Shown here: in pieces, positions 21,683-25,156 of the stretch
Position numbering within the stretch: the first letter of the stretch is position 1
Layout: each line of letters starts with the position of its first letter
Source: an uncultured Rhodanobacteraceae bacterium
Lineage (GTDB): Bacteria > Pseudomonadota > Gammaproteobacteria > Xanthomonadales > SZUA-5
Assembly (NCBI GenBank): GCA_937928755.1
Contig: CALEZI010000110.1
Location: forward strand, 1-25,156
Reading direction: 5' to 3'
DNA: 25,156 nt
Notes under the pieces: generated by a model
Told to the model about the DNA's origin: nothing
Database searches by the model: none
The model's input: only the letters and a program-made list of their open reading frames with translations
Translations under genes and position numbers: made by a program

Positions 21683-22498
21683 ATGGCAGAGCGGATTGCG
21701 TTCATCGGCGGCGGCAACATGGCCCGTTGCCTGATTGGTGGACTGATACGCGAGGGACGCGCGCGCAGTTCCATTCACGTCGCCGAACCGAATGCCGAAC
21801 TACGCGATGCACTGGCGCGCGATTTCGGCGTGGTCGTGCACACCAGCAACAGCGCCGCTGCCCTGGTCAGCAGCATCTGGGTGCTGGCGGTGAAGCCACA
21901 AGTGATGGGCGTGGTACTGGCGGAACTGGCTGCCGTTGCGCAGGACAAGGCACCGCTGGTGGTGTCGATCGCCGCTGGCGTCACCCACGCGCGAATCGCG
22001 GCTGCACTGGGCAGCCGTGCGCGGGTGGTACGCACGATGCCGAACACACCGGCGATGATCGGCGCCGGCATCACCGGCCTGTATGCCGCCGACGATGTCG
22101 ATGTCGGCGAACGCGTGATCGTGGAATCACTGCTGGCGACCGCGGGCGCAACGGTGTGGATCGACGACGAAGCGCTGATGGACGCGGTTACGGCGGTGTC
22201 CGGCAGCGGTCCCGCCTATTTTTTCCTGATGATCGAAGCGCTGTCCGCGGCCGGCGTGCATCAGGGGTTGGCGCCGGAAACCGCAGCGAAACTGGCCGTG
22301 CATACCGCACTCGGTGCGGCGCGCATGGCCAGCGAGGCCGGCGAATCGCCGGCAATCCTGCGTCAGCGCGTCACTTCGCCTGGCGGCACCACGGCCGCCG
22401 CGCTGGATGCCTTTGCCGCGGGAGGATTTGCCGAATTGGTCGAGCGCGCCGTCGCTGCAGCCACCGAGCGCGGACGCGCGCTGGCCAGAGGAGCCTAA
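21683..22498 (+). CDS. proC: Pyrroline-5-carboxylate reductase
   Basis: A 271-residue NAD(P)H-dependent enzyme for the last step of proline synthesis. The N-terminal Rossmann motif is IAFIGGGNMARCLIGGL (about 5-21). LAVKPQVM, SIAAGVTHARI and VVRTMPNTPAMIGAGITGLY follow, and the C-terminal signature region contains VTAVSGSGPAYFFLMIEAL, TALGAARM and LRQRVTSPGGTTAAALDAF. Length is normal. ATG 21683 fits the domain start; the frame upstream is open to 21593 but shows no conserved sequence. The Shine-Dalgarno sequence is weak. yggT follows after 3 nt, a common pairing. The frequent upstream partner yggS is absent here. Confidence 0.96.
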   Translation: MAERIAFIGGGNMARCLIGGLIREGRARSSIHVAEPNAELRDALARDFGVVVHTSNSAAALVSSIWVLAVKPQVMGVVLAELAAVAQDKAPLVVSIAAGVTHARIAAALGSRARVVRTMPNTPAMIGAGITGLYAADDVDVGERVIVESLLATAGATVWIDDEALMDAVTAVSGSGPAYFFLMIEALSAAGVHQGLAPETAAKLAVHTALGAARMASEAGESPAILRQRVTSPGGTTAAALDAFAAGGFAELVERAVAAATERGRALARGA

Positions 22499-22501
22499 GC
22501 G

Positions 22502-23053
22502 ATGGGCTGGACCATTTATGGGCTGCTGATCCAGTTCCTGTTCTGGATACCTCTGACGATCCTGTTCTTCCGCATCGCCCTGCCGCTGGTTCGCGCACCG
22601 TTTTCAGACCCACTGGTGGGTTGGGTGTATGCGGTGACCAACCCGCCACTGCGCCCGCTCGAGCGCTTCATCCCGCGCTGGCGCAATCTCAGCCTGGCTG
22701 CGGTTTTTCTGTACTGGCTGGTCGCCAGCCTCGAATTCGCCCTGCTGGCAATGTTTTCGACGCCGCTGTGGACCTGGCTGATCGGCGGGCTGGTCGGCGC
22801 AGTCAGCTTCGCACTCGGCTTCCTGATCGTGCTGATCGTGCTCCATGTGCTGTTCAGCCTGTTCCAGCCGCGCGCTGGCACCTCGCTGGTGTTCATCACC
22901 GAGCGCATTGCGCGGCCGATCTGCAGCGTGTTCCGACGGCGTCTGCCGCTGATCGGTCCGTTCGACCTGTCGCCCGCCGTTGCCATGTTGCTGCTTATGT
23001 TGCTGCGCCTGATGATGCAGTGGGCGACTTACGAACTGTTCGCCGTTCGCTGA
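22502..23053 (+). CDS. YggT family integral membrane protein
   Basis: A 183-residue inner-membrane protein with two YggT repeats. The first half has a membrane helix (IYGLLIQFLFWIPLTILFFRIALPLV), a DPLVGWVYAVTNPPLRPLERFIP loop, and a second helix pair (LSLAAVFLYWLVASLEFALLAM, IGGLVGAVSFALGFLIVLIVLHVLFSLF). The second half repeats the pattern with SLVFITERIARPICSVFRRRLPLIGPFDLSPAVAMLLLMLL. The P-L-x-x-x-x-R and DLSP elements are typical. The first copy carries an unusually diverged SDPLVGWV. ATG 22502 has GAGGAG about 9 nt upstream, inside the end of proC. Family members are linked to osmotic tolerance or cell-division phenotypes; the biochemical role is not settled. Confidence 0.9.
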   Translation: MGWTIYGLLIQFLFWIPLTILFFRIALPLVRAPFSDPLVGWVYAVTNPPLRPLERFIPRWRNLSLAAVFLYWLVASLEFALLAMFSTPLWTWLIGGLVGAVSFALGFLIVLIVLHVLFSLFQPRAGTSLVFITERIARPICSVFRRRLPLIGPFDLSPAVAMLLLMLLRLMMQWATYELFAVR

Positions 23054-23132
23054 CTGCGTCGGCGCGGCCTCACTACGGTAATCGCCGACCGGTCATCCTG
23101 CGCCGCGATGCCCGCGTCGTCGCCCGATCCGT

Positions 23133-25115
23133 TCAGCACGCCGACTCGACCGGCGCCAGAGGCCGCAAGCACTCGGCCAGCCGCTCGGCACTGAGTTCGG
23201 AGGCCGGGAACGGCTGCGAGAACAAGTATCCCTGCACCTTGCGCACGCCCAAGGCGCGCAAGCGCTGCAATTGCTCCGATGTCTCCACGCCTTCGGCAAC
23301 AATGTCCTGACCGAGTTTCGCCGCCAGTTCAACCACCGATTGCACGATGGCTTCGTCGCGGGCGTCATGACCAATGCCGCGGACGAAGGAACTCTCGATC
23401 TTGATCTGCGTGATCGGAAAGCGCTTCAGCCACATCAGCGACGAAAAGCCGGTACCGAAATCATCCAGGCAGATGCTGGCGCCGGCCGCCCGCCAGTGCT
23501 CGAGGGTGCGCTGGGCACGGTCGAGATCCTGCACCAGCGAGGTCTCGGTGACCTCGACAATCACCTGCTCCACCGGCAAACCGTGCTGGTCGAGGCAACC
23601 CAGCAGGAACGGCTCGAGTTCTTCTGCCAGCAATTCTGGCGCCGCAAGATTGAGTGCGAGCTTGCAGTCGCTGTTGCCGAGCAGGCGCCGAGCCTGGGCG
23701 AACATGCGGATGGTACCGGCCATCGCCTGACGCCCGATGGGCACGATAAGTCCGCTGTCGATCGCTTCGGCGAGGAATTCCGCCGGAGCCAGGATGCCTT
23801 GCTCGGGATGACGCCAACGCAGCAGCGCCTCCACGGCAACCACCTTGCCGGCCGGCAGGTCGACGACCGGCTGCAGCCAGGTCTCGAAGGCGCGGTGTTC
23901 CAGCCCGTGACGCAGCGACTGCTCGATCTCCAGTCTGCGATGCGCGCGTCGGCGCATTTCCGGATCGAATATGGCGACGGCGCCCATGCCCGCAGCACGC
24001 ATCGCCGAACTCGCCTCGGCAATCAGATCATCGGCATGGACGCTTTCCCCCGGATCGCAACCGGCCACGCCGGCCGATACATCGACACGGAAGTTCTCGC
24101 TGCCGAGCAACAGCGGCTCGGCCATTGCGGAACACAGGCGCAGTGCCCATCCCTGCGCTGACCGCACATGCGGCTCACCCGGCAGCAACAGCGCGAATTC
24201 GTCGCGACTGGTGCGCACCAGCACCCGACCCTCGCCACTCATCACCTGCCAGCGCTGCGCCACGGCACGAACCACGGCGTCGGCCAAATCGCGGCCGCGC
24301 GACGCCAGCACCAGGTGCAAACGCGGCAGATGCGCCAGGACCAGACTGCAGCCCTGGCCTTCTGCCAGCGCCGCTTCGATGCGATCGCGCAGGTACACCG
24401 CGTTGGGCAGGCCGGTATCGCTGTCGTAAAGCGTGCGCGCCAGCAGCGTCTCCCGAGCCTGGCGATGCTCGGCATGTTCGAACGCGAAGGTGATCTGGCC
24501 GGCGATGGCATTGGCAAAATCCTGTTCCTCGCGGGTCCATGTGCGCGGCCCACCTTGATGCTCGATGCAGATCAGGCCGATGTGACTGCCGAAGCGCCGC
24601 AAGGGAACATCCAGCATGGCGCCGATCCCGAGCGGGCGCAGGTAATTGCTGCTGAACTCCGACGTTCTCGGGTCACGATTGGCATCGTCGGCAGCGATCA
24701 CGAACTCCTGCAGCACTGCGGCGAAATAGCGTGGATTGCCGGCGCCGTCGAGGCGCGCCGGTCCCGCTGGTTGCGATGGATCGCGCAGCAACAGCGAACG
24801 ACGGACGATCGCGCAACGGTCATCGTCGAACAGCCACAGGCTGACACGTTCGACCTCGAGGGTGTCGCGCACGCAGCGCATCAGACGCTGCAGCATGTCA
24901 TCGAGTTCGATGAAGTCGCCCTGCAGCAGATCGACGAAAGCCTGGTGGTAACGCTCGGAACGTTCGGTGGCAGCCCTGGCCTGCTGCGCCACGCGCCGCC
25001 GCGAATGCGCCGACAGCACCAGAGCAACGGCAAGCAGCGCGGCAATTGCTTCCAGAAACGCGGTCATCCATGTCCCCATGCGATCGCCTGGTGGTCGACC
25101 GCTCTCACCAAACAT
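23133..25115 (-). CDS. Membrane-anchored GAF-GGDEF-EAL protein, probable c-di-GMP phosphodiesterase
   Basis: A 660-residue signalling protein. One membrane helix (about 18-36, MTAFLEAIAALLAVALVLS) is followed by a GAF domain (about 60-215), a degenerate GGDEF domain (about 230-385) and a C-terminal EAL domain (about 400-645). The GGDEF active site reads SRDEF in RTSRDEFALLLPG, so cyclase activity is unlikely. The EAL site looks intact: EALLRW, the Asn in LALNLA, EVTETSL, LDDFGTGFSSL, QIKIESSF, VAEGVET and QGYLFSQPFP. One deviation is KIE where KID is usual. ATG 25115 is used; ATG 25079 or 25067 would fit the membrane helix equally well. It is convergent with yggT across 79 bp that show no clear structure. 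Confidence 0.9.
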   Translation of the reverse strand: MFGESGRPPGDRMGTWMTAFLEAIAALLAVALVLSAHSRRRVAQQARAATERSERYHQAFVDLLQGDFIELDDMLQRLMRCVRDTLEVERVSLWLFDDDRCAIVRRSLLLRDPSQPAGPARLDGAGNPRYFAAVLQEFVIAADDANRDPRTSEFSSNYLRPLGIGAMLDVPLRRFGSHIGLICIEHQGGPRTWTREEQDFANAIAGQITFAFEHAEHRQARETLLARTLYDSDTGLPNAVYLRDRIEAALAEGQGCSLVLAHLPRLHLVLASRGRDLADAVVRAVAQRWQVMSGEGRVLVRTSRDEFALLLPGEPHVRSAQGWALRLCSAMAEPLLLGSENFRVDVSAGVAGCDPGESVHADDLIAEASSAMRAAGMGAVAIFDPEMRRRAHRRLEIEQSLRHGLEHRAFETWLQPVVDLPAGKVVAVEALLRWRHPEQGILAPAEFLAEAIDSGLIVPIGRQAMAGTIRMFAQARRLLGNSDCKLALNLAAPELLAEELEPFLLGCLDQHGLPVEQVIVEVTETSLVQDLDRAQRTLEHWRAAGASICLDDFGTGFSSLMWLKRFPITQIKIESSFVRGIGHDARDEAIVQSVVELAAKLGQDIVAEGVETSEQLQRLRALGVRKVQGYLFSQPFPASELSAERLAECLRPLAPVESAC

Positions 25116-25156
25116 AACGCAAGTATCTGAAAGAAGAGCTTTTCCGCAAAGGACGC

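Overview
The window is a dense, GC-rich chromosomal segment of a gammaproteobacterium. The mix of genes points to the Xanthomonadales/Lysobacterales: DUF6491 and DUF6164 proteins, a YggX-MutY-FtsY cluster, a coaD-ferredoxin-ggt string, and REP-like palindromes of the 'GGAGCG...CGCGA' type. This placement is inferred from remembered family distribution, not from a search. No phage, plasmid, CRISPR or complete insertion sequence is visible. Nearly all the DNA is ordinary housekeeping or metabolic coding sequence, and the unusual material lies in the gaps between genes.

Layout. 1-52: 3' truncated tRNA-Phe (minus) with a plausible promoter. 289-705: DUF6491 lipoprotein. 719-3731 (minus): ftsY-mutY-yggX, a tight string covering membrane targeting, DNA repair and Fe/oxidative protection. 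3806-9003 (plus): rsmD, coaD, a small lipoprotein, a YfhL-type ferredoxin, gamma-glutamyltransferase, an MBL-fold hydrolase and a DUF4920 protein, several overlapping at start and stop codons. 9209-12072 (minus): DUF6164 protein, hslR (Hsp15) and htpG (Hsp90), with a sigma-32-like promoter in front of htpG. 12207-14347 (minus): pta-type acyltransferase and ackA, which interconvert acetyl-CoA, acetyl-phosphate and acetate. They diverge from 3-hydroxybutyrate dehydrogenase (14831-15613, plus). 15877-17696 (minus): a STAS protein and a response-regulator/PP2C phosphatase, part of a partner-switching module with no kinase nearby. 17769-20451: alkane 1-monooxygenase (minus) diverging from an AraC regulator and a small hypothetical gene. 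20549-23053 (plus): outer-membrane beta-barrel protein, HPF/RaiA-like ribosome protein, proC and yggT. 23133-25115 (minus): a membrane GAF/GGDEF/EAL protein whose GGDEF site is degenerate while its EAL site looks intact.

The most notable non-coding structures are: (i) a perfect 29-bp inverted repeat with a third related copy at 9026-9160; (ii) a 35-bp inverted repeat with one mismatch at 15689-15768; (iii) REP-like inverted pairs at 10093-10154 and 15633-15672; (iv) a 239-bp MITE-like element with paired terminal inverted repeats between pta and bdhA (14397-14635); and (v) an in-frame 36-bp tandem repeat inside ftsY. The palindromes in (i)-(iii) belong to different sequence families but share one architecture: a short palindromic core, doubled as an inverted pair around a 10-20 nt spacer. 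I did not find a clearly novel multi-gene defence or metabolic system. The best candidates for something undescribed are these palindromic element families and the kinase-less phosphatase/STAS pair.
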